From positions 24,562-88,561 of the forward strand of contig DATFHF010000047.1 of assembly GCA_035248685.1 (NCBI GenBank): 64,000 nt of DNA, given 5' to 3'. Position 1 is the stretch's first letter, and each line of letters begins with the position of its first letter. Made by a program: the position numbers and the translations under genes. The DNA is from Jatrophihabitans_A sp035248685 (lineage in GTDB: Bacteria > Actinomycetota > Actinomycetes > Mycobacteriales > Jatrophihabitantaceae). The notes beneath the pieces are model-generated. The model worked only from the letters and a program-made list of their open reading frames with translations, did not search any database and was not told the origin of the DNA. Shown here one piece after another: positions 31,127 through 40,450 of the stretch.

Positions 31127-34100
31127 CTACCCCTGCTTTGTGCTGCACGGCCTTACGTTGCCGCCCTGATCGGCGCCGGCCCAGCAATGCGGCACCCCGA
31201 GTAGCTCTGCGAGGCTGTTGAACGGAACGGTCGGCTTACACGGATCGAAGCCTGATTGGGTCACCGACGGGCATTGCAGATAGGAGTTCAGCGCGTCCCG
31301 CATCGAGTCCTCGGTTTCTTGCGACAGCACCCAGCCCAGCGGCAATCCGACCTGGGGCGCGAATTGCGGGCCGAGCGTCATGGCCCGCGCCGAGAACGTC
31401 TTGGCGACCAGACCTTCCAGGCCGGCCAGCTCACCAGCATCAGCCGCCGGGTCGCCAGTACTCTCGCCGTCCGGAAGCACTTGGGTGGTCAGCGCCGTAG
31501 CCCGCTGCAATAAGGTCGAGTTCGCGCTCAACACCCCACCGCCACGCATCGCCGAGGTGATCGGCAGGGACCACTCCGCGACTGCCTTCGACGATCTTTG
31601 GTCCGGTAATGAACCCGCGGTGGTGTTGTGCAGGAACAGCACCAGTGGCACCACCAGGATCGGCAGGCTCGACAACGGCACTCGCCCGAGGTCATCGGTC
31701 GCCCTTACCTCGGCGTTGATGGTGCGTTGCGGGTGCAGCGCCACGCTTCGCGCGTTCGCCGCCCGGATAGCGGGCATCAGCTGTCCCAGCATGTCGTTGA
31801 CCGTCTGGATGCCGGTGTTCTCGCTGTAGCCGCCATCGATCAGTTGGTCGGAGAACCGGTTCGAGGGTTCTGCGTCCTTCCCGCAATCACGGATCACCCC
31901 GGACGGCGTCAGGTAGGGGAACCGAGCCGCCAGCAGCCCGGCCGTGGACGTCGGCAGTCCGAGGTAGCACGGCTGCGCACCGAATAGGTCATAGGCCCCC
32001 GGCATCGGGTTGGCCGGGTCGGTGCAGGTCGTCGCATGCGGTCCGAAATCGATATCGCTGACCAGGCTTCGGCAGCGGTAGCCGACCGACGTCGCGTTGA
32101 ATACCGACCGCCACGGCGGGGGCTGCTCGGTGGATGCGATTGGGAACGGCTTGCCGAGCCCGGTGCCCGCCTTCACCTCATGGTCGACCGCGTCCCGCTC
32201 CCAGGCCTGCTCCATCAGCGCCGCCCGGTCCGGGAACCGTCCGGCTGAGCCGCCCGAGGAACCGGCCGGCTCCCCGGGTTGCCCGGCTATCGGCCGCACG
32301 TTCACCCCGAATACGCCTGCGATCAGGTCGTGCGTTAAGAGGCCGCTGATTCCATTGGCCAAGGCGGCTTCACCGGTGGAGCCGGCCAAAGCCTTCATCG
32401 GCGCGGCCATGGTGTCCAGCAGGGTCAGCCCGATGGCGCTGCCGCTTACTGCCGAGACCACGAACACCGACTGCCGTCCGCAGCCATGCGCTGAGGACAG
32501 TAGCCGGCCCATCGCGTTGACCGTCCACGCCTCGGCGCGCATTCCGCCACCCTCACCGGCGACGAACAACATCGGCCGGATTCGGGCCGTCATCCCGTCG
32601 TAGGTCACGATGATCGACCCGCATCCGGGCGGGTCGGCCGAGGACTTGACCTTAGCGTCGCCCTGGTCGGCCACTGTCCGGTCGACGGACTGCTGCGCCT
32701 GGGCAAGGCCCACCGTCGGCAGAGCTGCGTCCGCCTGGTCCCAGGTCTGGTCCCACGAGGTGAAGGCCGTCAGCAGAGTGGGCCGGGTGCCGACCGGGAC
32801 CGATCCGACGGACAACACCTGCGTGCCGTCCGACGACGTCCTAACCTCAATCTCGGTACCGGCGACAGCTACCCGCGCGTTGTGCAACGGCGATCCAGTG
32901 GACGTGATGCCCGATACCAGCCCGATGATCAGCACCAGTGCGACCACCGGGGTTCGCCGCATCCGCATGAGTCGAAACACATACGGCGGATCCGCCGAGA
33001 TGTTGGCGGTAGCGACCAGCAGGGCGTAAAAGGCAGTGAGTCCGCAGAAGCACAGCGCGATGATGCCGACTACGCCGACCACATCGGCGGTTTGCCGCTC
33101 CAACATGACCAGCGCAACGAAGCTGGCGCACACCGCGATTGCCGGTATCAGGAAGGCGATCAAGACCTGCCTGGCCGGCTTCGCCTGCCGGATGACTTCG
33201 TCTTCCCTCTTTTCAGCCGTCCCGTGCTCCGGACTGCCCACCAGCTGCGGATGCAAACCCGCCAACCGTCGGGCAACGCGTAACTGCTCGTCGACCACGG
33301 CCGGATGACGCCCGAAAGAAAGCACCACGTACACCAGCAGTACCGCCAGCACGCCGGGACCCAGGATCAGCGCCCAGTTCTCTGCCTGGTAGCGATAGTT
33401 CAAGACCATCGGCGGCACATACGCCCGCGCCATGCTGAGGAGCAGGACCACCAGGGGTCCGTAGGCCAGCAGCCGGCCAACCTTCCAGGTCCGTACCCGC
33501 ACCGCCAACTCGTCGTGGCGTGCCAGCACCGGGCTCGGCACGCCGGACAATGCCAAACTCACGATCGGCACAAGGACGAGCACGAGGACTGTCACGGTTA
33601 CCGTCCAACCGCGGAGTTGCGCACGACCGGTCCAGGTCGACACCAGCGCTGCGAGTCCGAAGAAGGCCGCCGCGATCAACCAGGGCAGGTAGGTGCGCAG
33701 GGCTGGCGGCGTGCCTTTCCGACCACCGGTGTGGCCGACGCTACCGGCCGTCATGCTCGCCGTGTAGCGAAGCGCGAACGCCAGCAGTATGAATCCGAGC
33801 AGGGCGAAGCCGGCGGACTGCCATCCGCGACCGTCATCGGAGGTCAGAAACCAGGTCCGCTCGACGTCCACGCCCTGTTCCAGGATCGCGCTGCCATGCA
33901 GCAGCAGCAATGCTGACAATGCCCCGACGACGAGGAGCGGGAGCCTTTGCAGGACCAGCGCATGCAGCACGTCACCGCGCTCAGCTGCCCGTCCCTTACC
34001 GGCCTGGGACAGAAAGACCTGGTACACCGCGACGATCAGGATGAGTCCGAAGGCAACCCACTTCGCGATCGTGAGACCTGCGATGAGGATGAAGTCCGGG

Positions 34101-34648
34101 GCACTCGAGCCGAATGTGCTGGTGGTGCACGAGCTGGCACCGCCAGCGTGCGGCAGCCACCGTGTCGCCCACCATCTGCACCCGTCAGCAGCCAGGCTCA
34201 CGACCACCAAGGCCACGGTCGGGATACCGATTCGCAGCGACCAGCGCCGATTCCCGGCATGCAGCAGCAGTCCGTAGCCGAGCGTCCAGACCAGATCGAA
34301 CAGGCAGAACAACCGAAGCCAATGCCTGACCGGAACACCGACCGGCGGGCAAGGCACCTGCGCCCATGCCGAGAACGCGGTACCTGGAGAGCTCAGGTGC
34401 AGCAGACTGGCAAGTGGCGCCGGCGAGTACACCCGACCCTCGACCGGGATCTGCGCGATGATGGCGGCTATCTCGGTCCGAGCGATAACACCGAACGCAG
34501 CTATTACCGTACATGTCGCCAGGACTCGCGCCTCGCCCCATTGTGGACGCGCCGCCAACGCTGTCCACATCCTCGACCAGCGCGAAGCCGATGCCGGCTC
34601 AGGCTCGCTGAGGTCGACAGGAGGCGCATCTACTACTACGTCGCTCAT
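31127..34648 (-). CDS. Multi-TM membrane protein with C-terminal patatin-like acyl hydrolase domain
   Basis: About 1,173 residues. Counting from a possible GTG at 34660 (1,177 residues), residues 48-590 contain roughly 11-12 hydrophobic segments, and the last 480 form a patatin-like phospholipase domain. Its motifs are the glycine oxyanion loop GEGGGMR (702-708), the nucleophile block SAVSGSAIG (736-744, Ser739; the first Gly of GxSxG is Ala) and the catalytic Asp in DGGYSENTG (942-950). The Ser-Asp dyad looks complete. It probably cleaves lipid acyl esters at or near the membrane, with the catalytic part after the last TM. I took ATG 34648; both starts have weak sites. Divergent from the M1 peptidase gene. 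Patatins fused to so large a membrane part are unusual to me. Confidence 0.82.
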   Translation of the reverse strand: MSDVVVDAPPVDLSEPEPASASRWSRMWTALAARPQWGEARVLATCTVIAAFGVIARTEIAAIIAQIPVEGRVYSPAPLASLLHLSSPGTAFSAWAQVPCPPVGVPVRHWLRLFCLFDLVWTLGYGLLLHAGNRRWSLRIGIPTVALVVVSLAADGCRWWATRWLPHAGGASSCTTSTFGSSAPDFILIAGLTIAKWVAFGLILIVAVYQVFLSQAGKGRAAERGDVLHALVLQRLPLLVVGALSALLLLHGSAILEQGVDVERTWFLTSDDGRGWQSAGFALLGFILLAFALRYTASMTAGSVGHTGGRKGTPPALRTYLPWLIAAAFFGLAALVSTWTGRAQLRGWTVTVTVLVLVLVPIVSLALSGVPSPVLARHDELAVRVRTWKVGRLLAYGPLVVLLLSMARAYVPPMVLNYRYQAENWALILGPGVLAVLLVYVVLSFGRHPAVVDEQLRVARRLAGLHPQLVGSPEHGTAEKREDEVIRQAKPARQVLIAFLIPAIAVCASFVALVMLERQTADVVGVVGIIALCFCGLTAFYALLVATANISADPPYVFRLMRMRRTPVVALVLIIGLVSGITSTGSPLHNARVAVAGTEIEVRTSSDGTQVLSVGSVPVGTRPTLLTAFTSWDQTWDQADAALPTVGLAQAQQSVDRTVADQGDAKVKSSADPPGCGSIIVTYDGMTARIRPMLFVAGEGGGMRAEAWTVNAMGRLLSSAHGCGRQSVFVVSAVSGSAIGLTLLDTMAAPMKALAGSTGEAALANGISGLLTHDLIAGVFGVNVRPIAGQPGEPAGSSGGSAGRFPDRAALMEQAWERDAVDHEVKAGTGLGKPFPIASTEQPPPWRSVFNATSVGYRCRSLVSDIDFGPHATTCTDPANPMPGAYDLFGAQPCYLGLPTSTAGLLAARFPYLTPSGVIRDCGKDAEPSNRFSDQLIDGGYSENTGIQTVNDMLGQLMPAIRAANARSVALHPQRTINAEVRATDDLGRVPLSSLPILVVPLVLFLHNTTAGSLPDQRSSKAVAEWSLPITSAMRGGGVLSANSTLLQRATALTTQVLPDGESTGDPAADAGELAGLEGLVAKTFSARAMTLGPQFAPQVGLPLGWVLSQETEDSMRDALNSYLQCPSVTQSGFDPCKPTVPFNSLAELLGVPHCWAGADQGGNVRPCSTKQG

Positions 34649-34856
34649 AAGACCGAACACCTCGTTCCCACGGGTGTTGGGCGGCCAATGGCCGTGCTAC
34701 CGGCGTTAGAGCTTAGGGCTCCGGTGCGCCCCGGTCAGCAGGGTTTCCCGCAAACAGTCCGGGCCGCAACTCGTAACGTATCTGTCCGGTTTGCCCCCAA
34801 GCGATGGTCAATCTCGGCCGTTGACGCCGCCGCCGCCAGCGGGTTATCTGCTGAAG

Positions 34857-36641
34857 ATGACCAGTCGACGTGCATTGCTCGCCGCGGCCAGCTGCCTGGC
34901 CGCGCTGACGAGCTCGATGACGGCAAGCGGCACCGCCGAGGCGGCAGTCGCCCAGCACCAGCACTGCTCCTCCGGCGCACGCACCCTGTCGCACTACGGC
35001 GATCAGGTGTATCCCGAGACCGGAAACGGCGGTTATCGCAGCCTGCACACCGACGTGCACCTGGTCTACGACGCGCCGTCGAACCGGTTCCTGCCCGGTA
35101 ACCACGTCGACCTGACCGACCGGGCCACCCAGTGCCTGACCGACTTCAGCCTAGATCTGGAACGCCGGTCGCCGGATCCGGTGGCCGGCCCGGATCTGAG
35201 CGTGCAATCGGTGACGGTGAATGGCCGGCCGGCCCACTTCCGCTTCGTCCAGCCGACCTACCCGGGCGATCCGAAGGGCCTGAACGATCCGGATCCGCGC
35301 GCCCACCAGGCCGGCCAGCAGAACCCGGTCGGCGGCCCGGCGCACAACCCGTTGCCGCCGGCCTGCGAGCCGGAACTGACCGGGGCCACCCCGAACGCCC
35401 AGGACGGTCAGCCGTGCCCGGCGAACAAGCTGGTGATCACCCCGTCCCGGCCGATCCACACCGGCCAGACGTTCGTGGTGAGCGTGCATTACACCGGCCG
35501 GCCCGGCACCCACCTGGACGGCGACGGCACCACCGAAGGCTGGTTCCGGTCCAACACGCCGCCCGGCGACGGCGGCTTCGTGACCACCGAACCGGTCGGC
35601 ACCGAGGACTGGATGCCACTGAACGACCACCCCAGCGCCAAGGTCAGCTACGACTTCTACGACACCGTCAACGCCGGGAAGACCGCGATCTGCAACGGGG
35701 TGCTGGTGTCGGTGCGGCACAACCGGCCGGACGCCAATTTCGCGGCCGGTTCCACCACGTGGCATTGGCGGATGGCCGCGCCGACCGCGAGCTACCTGGT
35801 CGAGAACAGCGTCGGCAGCTACGACCTGACCGAGCACACCGCCGCTGACGGCAGGCGGTTCTACCAGGCGCAGTCAAGCTCGCTGAGCGCGGCGCGCAAG
35901 CAGGCCAACCGGGCGATCATGAACCAGCAGGCCGACATCACCGCGTTCCAGAGCCATTTCAACGGCCCGTTCCCGTTCCGCTCGGACGGTGTGCTGGTCG
36001 GCACGCCCGATGCCGGCTTCGAAGAAGAGATGCAGACGATGATCACCTTCGCCAGCGGCCAGGTCGACCTGGACACCCTTTACCACGAGAACATGCACCA
36101 GTGGTGGGGTGACAACGTCACCGAGTCCAACTACAACATGACCTTCTTCAAGGAAGGCATGGCAACCTTCGGCGAATTCCTGTTCGCGGCCCGGACCGCC
36201 GGCGCGACCGGTGGGCCGGCCGCCTTCCAGGCCAGCCTGGTCAAGCAGTTCGACGAGGACTACGCGCGGAACGGGGCGTTCTGGCAGGACGCGCCGTCCG
36301 AGCCGACCGCCTACACGCTGTTCGCCGGCTCGTCGACCTATGAACGACCGGGTATCGCCTACATCGCATTGCGCCAGATCCTTGGTGCCAGCCGGTTCAA
36401 CTCGGCATTGCAACAGATTCAGCGGCAGTACGGCGGCGGCACCATCGACGAGCGGCAACTGGAAGCCGGCTTCGCGCGCTGGCTGCCCAACCGTAGTGAA
36501 GATTGCCGGGATAAACTCAGCCTGTTCTTCCACCAGTGGTTCGACACCGGCTACCCAACGTCGGGTGGTGCCAGCAAGCCGACGATCACCGGCCCGGGTC
36601 TGGCCGGCGGTGGCTTCTACGACAAGCACGGCGGTTGCTGA
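34857..36641 (+). CDS. Secreted M1-family metallopeptidase
   Basis: A 594-residue exported zinc peptidase. Signal peptide about 1-30 (RRALLAAASCLAALTSS) from ATG 34857, without a strong ribosome site. The zinc motif is HENMHQWW, with His410, Glu411, His414 and the third ligand Glu433 in FKEGMATF, giving HExxH-18-E. In place of the aminopeptidase exopeptidase motif GxMEN there is GFEEEMQT, so N-terminal amine recognition may differ and it may not be a plain aminopeptidase. The N-terminal beta domain with QSVTVNGRPAHF is usual for M1. The next gene starts 3 bases after the stop (likely operon), and the upstream gene is the divergent patatin fusion. Confidence 0.9.
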   Translation: MTSRRALLAAASCLAALTSSMTASGTAEAAVAQHQHCSSGARTLSHYGDQVYPETGNGGYRSLHTDVHLVYDAPSNRFLPGNHVDLTDRATQCLTDFSLDLERRSPDPVAGPDLSVQSVTVNGRPAHFRFVQPTYPGDPKGLNDPDPRAHQAGQQNPVGGPAHNPLPPACEPELTGATPNAQDGQPCPANKLVITPSRPIHTGQTFVVSVHYTGRPGTHLDGDGTTEGWFRSNTPPGDGGFVTTEPVGTEDWMPLNDHPSAKVSYDFYDTVNAGKTAICNGVLVSVRHNRPDANFAAGSTTWHWRMAAPTASYLVENSVGSYDLTEHTAADGRRFYQAQSSSLSAARKQANRAIMNQQADITAFQSHFNGPFPFRSDGVLVGTPDAGFEEEMQTMITFASGQVDLDTLYHENMHQWWGDNVTESNYNMTFFKEGMATFGEFLFAARTAGATGGPAAFQASLVKQFDEDYARNGAFWQDAPSEPTAYTLFAGSSTYERPGIAYIALRQILGASRFNSALQQIQRQYGGGTIDERQLEAGFARWLPNRSEDCRDKLSLFFHQWFDTGYPTSGGASKPTITGPGLAGGGFYDKHGGC

Positions 36642-36643
36642 CG

Positions 36644-37231
36644 ATGGAGCTGCAAGCACTGGCCGGCGACTCGTACCGCCGGCTGGCCGAACTGTTGCGC
36701 GAGCAGGACGCCGCACGCTGGGACAGCCGGTCACTGTGCGCCGGTTGGCGGATCCGCGAGCTGATCGCGCACGTCACCATGCCGGCTCGCTACACCGCTG
36801 AGCAGTTCGTCCGAGAGCTGGCCGCCGTCGATGGCGATTTCACCGTGCTGTCCAACCTGATCGCCGCCCGGGACGCTGAGCTGTCGATCGAGGAGTTGCT
36901 GGCCGACTTGACCTCGCCGGTGCTGGCCAGCTGGCAACCGCCGGGCGGCGGCGCGATCGGCGCGCTCAACCACGTGGTCGTGCACGGCCTGGACGCCAGC
37001 AACGCGCTCGGCCTGCCCCGGACCTGCTCGGACGAGGCCGCCCGAACGATCCTGGACGACCTGGCCGGCGGCGGCGCCGAGCGTTACGGGGCGCGGCTGG
37101 CCGGGCTGCAACTGGTGGCCGACGACCTGGATTGGCAATGGGGATCGGGGCAACCGGTCACCGGCAGCGCGGCTGAGCTGATCTCGTTGGTCTGCAACCG
37201 GACGCTCATCGACGGCCGCAGCCTGCACTGA
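36644..37231 (+). CDS. Maleylpyruvate isomerase N-domain (mycothiol-dependent, DinB-like) protein
   Basis: A 195-residue protein of the MDMPI_N/TIGR03083 sort: LREQDAARWDSRSLCAGWRIRELIAHVTM near the N-terminus, where the His of IAHV is a metal ligand, and ALNHVVVHGLDASNALG near 105-122 with two further His. The family uses mycothiol as cofactor or co-substrate for isomerase and transferase reactions. Its ATG lies 3 bases after the M1 peptidase stop, so the two are probably cotranscribed, an odd mixture of secreted and cytosolic proteins. Exact reaction unknown. Confidence 0.85.
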   Translation: MELQALAGDSYRRLAELLREQDAARWDSRSLCAGWRIRELIAHVTMPARYTAEQFVRELAAVDGDFTVLSNLIAARDAELSIEELLADLTSPVLASWQPPGGGAIGALNHVVVHGLDASNALGLPRTCSDEAARTILDDLAGGGAERYGARLAGLQLVADDLDWQWGSGQPVTGSAAELISLVCNRTLIDGRSLH

Positions 37232-37242
37232 TCCGGCCCGAG

Positions 37243-37779
37243 TTACTCGCCGGTCTCGCCGTCGATCGATTCGCGCAGCAGGTCGGCGTGCCCATTGTGC
37301 CGGGCGTACTCCTCGATCATGTGCATGATCACCCAGCGCAGCGAGGGACGGCCCTGCCCGTCCCAAGCCGGGTGGCCGGCATCGAGGGCAGCCGGGCCGG
37401 CGGCGAGCCGGGCATCCAGCACCGCTCGCGAATTGGTCACCCGTTCGGCCCACAGCTTGCGCAACGAGTCGCCGTCCTCAGCCGCCGCGTCCGTCCACTC
37501 GGCGGCCCACCGCATGCTGGCCCACGGTTCGACCTTGCCACCCTCGGCGACCACCTCGCCGAACCAGTAGTCCTCCACCCGGGCCAGGTGCTTGAGCATG
37601 CCGCCCAGCGTGAGCGCCGTGGACGGCAGGCCGGCTCGGAGTTGGGCGTCGGTGAGCCCACGGCACTTCCACTCGAAGGTGGCTCGGTGGTACTCGAGGA
37701 AACCCACCAGCGTGGCGACTTCACCGCCGGTCAGCGGCGGCTCCGGACGGCCATAGTCATCGATAATCGGCTCGGACAT
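37243..37779 (-). CDS. DinB/DUF664-family protein
   Basis: A 178-residue four-helix protein. LTDAQLRAGLPSTALTLGGMLKHLARVEDYWF carries the first metal His, and MIEEYARHNGHADLLRESIDG the last two, as in DUF664 mycothiol transferases. It is a relative of the protein at 16094-16606, sharing the RHxGHADxLRE end. The stop is 11 bases from that of the convergent maleylpyruvate-isomerase-like gene. Likely a cytosolic thiol transferase in detoxification; the substrate is unknown. Confidence 0.85.
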   Translation of the reverse strand: MSEPIIDDYGRPEPPLTGGEVATLVGFLEYHRATFEWKCRGLTDAQLRAGLPSTALTLGGMLKHLARVEDYWFGEVVAEGGKVEPWASMRWAAEWTDAAAEDGDSLRKLWAERVTNSRAVLDARLAAGPAALDAGHPAWDGQGRPSLRWVIMHMIEEYARHNGHADLLRESIDGETGE

Positions 37780-37815
37780 GCCGCCATGCTAAGGCTCCGG
37801 TGCGACAACGCACCG

Positions 37816-38208
37816 TCAGTCATGTTCCTTACGTTGCAATTGACGTCCGAGTTCGGCCTTGTTCATCTTGGAATAGCCGCGGATACCGGCCTTCTTGGCA
37901 CGCTCCACCAGCTCATCGCGGGTGCTTCCGGCCACGTCGACCCCGCCATAGGTCTCCCCCTTGCCGGCCCGCTTCTGCTTGGCCGGCTGCTTCGACCGTG
38001 GGTCGGATGGCCCGCTCTTGTCCTTCAGCTCCCAGTGATCGCCTTTCTTCTCCGCGATGTTCTTCACCGACCCCCAGGCGGTGCGATGCGCGCGGGCTTC
38101 ATCGCCGTATTCCTCCTCGGCGCTCTTCAAGGTCTTCTCGTAGGTACGTTGCACCTTGCCGGACGACCGCTTCAGAGTGCTGGGAACGGTAGGTCGATCG
38201 GTAGGCAT
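37816..38208 (-). CDS. ChaB-family protein with Rho-N/SAP-like C-terminus
   Basis: A 130-residue charged protein. Residues about 8-60 (TLKRSSGKVQRTYEKTLKSAEEEYGDEARAHRTAW) are a ChaB domain, and the end (STRDELVERAKKAGIRGYSKMNKAELGRQL) looks like a Rho-N/SAP helical motif. The middle is Lys-rich and disordered. ATG 38208 has a GAGGAGGAG site just upstream; a longer frame to 38301 does not. ChaB was first tied to cation transport regulation in E. coli; in actinobacteria such proteins are small, probably nucleic-acid-associated. Function unclear. Confidence 0.85.
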   Translation of the reverse strand: MPTDRPTVPSTLKRSSGKVQRTYEKTLKSAEEEYGDEARAHRTAWGSVKNIAEKKGDHWELKDKSGPSDPRSKQPAKQKRAGKGETYGGVDVAGSTRDELVERAKKAGIRGYSKMNKAELGRQLQRKEHD

Positions 38209-38314
38209 GTCACTCCTCCTCGTGGGGCACCGGGCATTTGCCGGGTCGCCAGCTACTGGTTGAGCGCAATTCCAGCTTACGACTCCCGATTCGGTGGTCA
38301 ACCCGAGCCGCGGT

Positions 38315-39112
38315 TCAGCGCGGCTTGCGACCCCACGCCGAGATCAGCGGCGCGGTCGCCAGATCGAGCTCGCCACCGGCGATATCCCGTAAGTGTTGGT
38401 CGATCTCCGCCTCGGTGACCAGCTCGGCGCTCACCAACCCGGTGCGGATCTGTTGCACGGTGGCGGCCTGTAACACTCGGCTGGCCGGTGCCGTGATCGG
38501 GAAGAACGCATCGGCCTGCACCTCCGCCAGGCTGGCCGCCCGTAGCAGCCGCGGCAAGGTTCGTCCGAAGCCGAGGTCCGCGCCACGGGACGCCAACAAT
38601 GTCCGGAATCCTGCCTGTATCCGATTCGCCAGCTCTTGCGCGGGCCCGTACTCATCCACGCAGATCAGCGGCTGCAAGTGCGGGTCGGCGTCCTCGATGA
38701 CCAGCCAACCACCCGGACGCACCGCCGCCACCATCGACGCCAGCGCCTCGGCCCGGCGTGGCAGATGAAGCAGCAACAACCGGGCGTGTACCAGGTCGAA
38801 CCCGCCCGCCGGCGCTTTGTCGACGCCCAGCTCGTGCCGCTGCACCTCGAAGCCGGCGCCAACCGCCGGGAGCCAGGAAACATCGATATCAGTGGCCAAC
38901 ACGCGACCGGACGGCCCAACCTGCTCGGCCAGCCAGCCCGGTACGCCGGGGCCGCCGGCGCCGACCTCCCAACAGGCCCAGCCCGCCGTCAGCCCGACCG
39001 CCGAGAGGTGCCGGAACGTCACCGGGTCGAACAGCTCGGACATCGCCTGGAAGCGTCGGCCGGCCTCCGCCTGCTGGTTGTCCAGCAGATAACCGTCATC
39101 GCGGGTCACCAC
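38315..39112 (-). CDS. SAM-dependent methyltransferase (class I)
   Basis: A 265-residue Rossmann-fold methyltransferase. The SAM-binding glycine motif reads CWEVGAGGPGVPGWLA (about 47-62), followed by VLATDIDVSWL (acidic end of strand 2), FDLVHARLLLLHLP (motif II region) and VRPGGWLVIEDAD. The C-terminal part carries the substrate lid. The start is GTG 39112, with GGAAG upstream. The target molecule cannot be read. It is next to the acetate-type transporter gene, which is divergent. Confidence 0.9.
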   Translation of the reverse strand: MVTRDDGYLLDNQQAEAGRRFQAMSELFDPVTFRHLSAVGLTAGWACWEVGAGGPGVPGWLAEQVGPSGRVLATDIDVSWLPAVGAGFEVQRHELGVDKAPAGGFDLVHARLLLLHLPRRAEALASMVAAVRPGGWLVIEDADPHLQPLICVDEYGPAQELANRIQAGFRTLLASRGADLGFGRTLPRLLRAASLAEVQADAFFPITAPASRVLQAATVQQIRTGLVSAELVTEAEIDQHLRDIAGGELDLATAPLISAWGRKPR

Positions 39113-39244
39113 TACATCTTCCAGGTTCTGGCTGGGAGCGCGGCTTCGACTGGGAACCGCGGACTTGCCGGGCGCATAATCAGCCCATGCGGTGGCACCG
39201 GCTACTCCCGTAGCCGGTGGGTCTCAATGGAGAGGTGAGCCCAG

Positions 39245-39928
39245 ATGTCACAGAGTCGAGTGTCGTCCACGCACGGGTCCGAACCGGTTGATGCCGGCGG
39301 ACGAGGAGTGGTTCCTGGCGAATCGGTAACCGGTGCGTCGGTAATCGCCGACCCCGGACCGGTCGGCCTGGCAGCCTTTGCGATGACCACGTTCATGCTG
39401 AGCGTGTTCAACACGAACATGCTTTCGTCCAAGCTGGCGTTGGCTGTGCTGCCGTTGGCCCTCTTCTACGGCGGTCTCGTCCAGCTGCTGGCCGGCATGT
39501 GGGAGTTCCGCAACGGAAACACGTTCGGGGCGCTGGCATTCAGTTCCTTCGGCGCGTTCTGGTTGTCGTACTGGTACCTGGTGGACCATATCGCGGACAA
39601 GCTGCCGAGCGGCGACGCACACAAGGCAGTCGGTTTGTTCCTGCTCGGCTGGGCAATCTTCACCGCTTACATGACGATCGCCAGCCTGCGCACGACGACT
39701 GCCATCGCCGCGGTGTTCGTAGCATTGACCATCACCTTCGTGTTGCTGATGATCGGTGCCTTCATGACCGGAAGCAGCGCCGAGGACTGGACCAAGATCG
39801 GTGGCTGGGCGGGGTTGGTAACCGCCGTGCTGGCCTGGTACGCCTCATTCGCCGGGGTCACCAATGCCACCTATACCCGCACGATGCTGCCGACCTGGCC
39901 GTTGGATCGTCCTCGTCGGCTGAGTTGA
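39245..39928 (+). CDS. GPR1/FUN34/SatP-type acetate transporter
   Basis: A 227-residue protein with six hydrophobic segments from about residue 40 to 205 and a polar N-terminal tail. The family signature region is GMWEFRNGNTFGALAFSSFGAFWLSYW, and it starts with the expected GPVGLAAFAMTTF segment. SatP proteins form membrane channels for acetate and succinate/proton uptake. The ATG has a GGAGAGG site. A single gene, divergent from the methyltransferase. Good family confidence; acetate as the substrate is by homology. Confidence 0.92.
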   Translation: MSQSRVSSTHGSEPVDAGGRGVVPGESVTGASVIADPGPVGLAAFAMTTFMLSVFNTNMLSSKLALAVLPLALFYGGLVQLLAGMWEFRNGNTFGALAFSSFGAFWLSYWYLVDHIADKLPSGDAHKAVGLFLLGWAIFTAYMTIASLRTTTAIAAVFVALTITFVLLMIGAFMTGSSAEDWTKIGGWAGLVTAVLAWYASFAGVTNATYTRTMLPTWPLDRPRRLS

Positions 39929-40152
39929 CCGCGCCGTCCTAACTCCAGGGAGCGGTCCGACTCGCCAGCACCGCCTGGCGAACCTTCTGCCCCGGTATGG
40001 CACCGACGTGTTCGTCGCGCCGGCCAGGTTACGCATGCGTGCTGGCCGGCGCGCTGTCGCGGCTGACCGGCGGCTGTCAGCTGGGCGGCCTCGCAACGCG
40101 CGGCGAGCCTCGGTGTCCAGTCCAGGTTGTTCGACTTCTGTGGAGGGCCACC

Positions 40153-40434
40153 ATGACCGGATCGACTGCATCCGTACGGGATCTGCTGCACGAAGCTGCC
40201 GAAACACATCACGTGGTGTACCGGATCACCGACGGCACGGACGACGATTGGGCCAGTTGGTATGCCGACTGGTTGACCAAGTTGTCCGAGCTGCCTACCC
40301 TGCTCGGTCGCCGGCCTGCGCGCAGCGAGCTGACCTGCCAGCTGGTGCTGCTGGACCGCGAGCATGCCGCCAGCGGCTCCGGTGAGGCTTGGGAAGAATT
40401 CTATGCCAGGAGGCTGATCGAAACGTTCGCCTGA
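40153..40434 (+). CDS. Small conserved actinobacterial protein
   Basis: A 93-residue cytosolic protein beginning MTGSTASVRDLLHEAAETHH and ending EEFYARRLIETFA. The ATG has a GGAGGG-type site and agrees with the sequence turning protein-like there; the frame upstream to 39997 does not look coding. Phrases such as YRITDGTDDDWASWYADWLTKLSELP are familiar from conserved hypothetical proteins of streptomycetes and relatives. No function is known to me. It converges on the MBL gene with 16 bases between stops. Confidence 0.75.
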   Translation: MTGSTASVRDLLHEAAETHHVVYRITDGTDDDWASWYADWLTKLSELPTLLGRRPARSELTCQLVLLDREHAASGSGEAWEEFYARRLIETFA

Positions 40435-40450
40435 TCAGCGTCCATACCGA

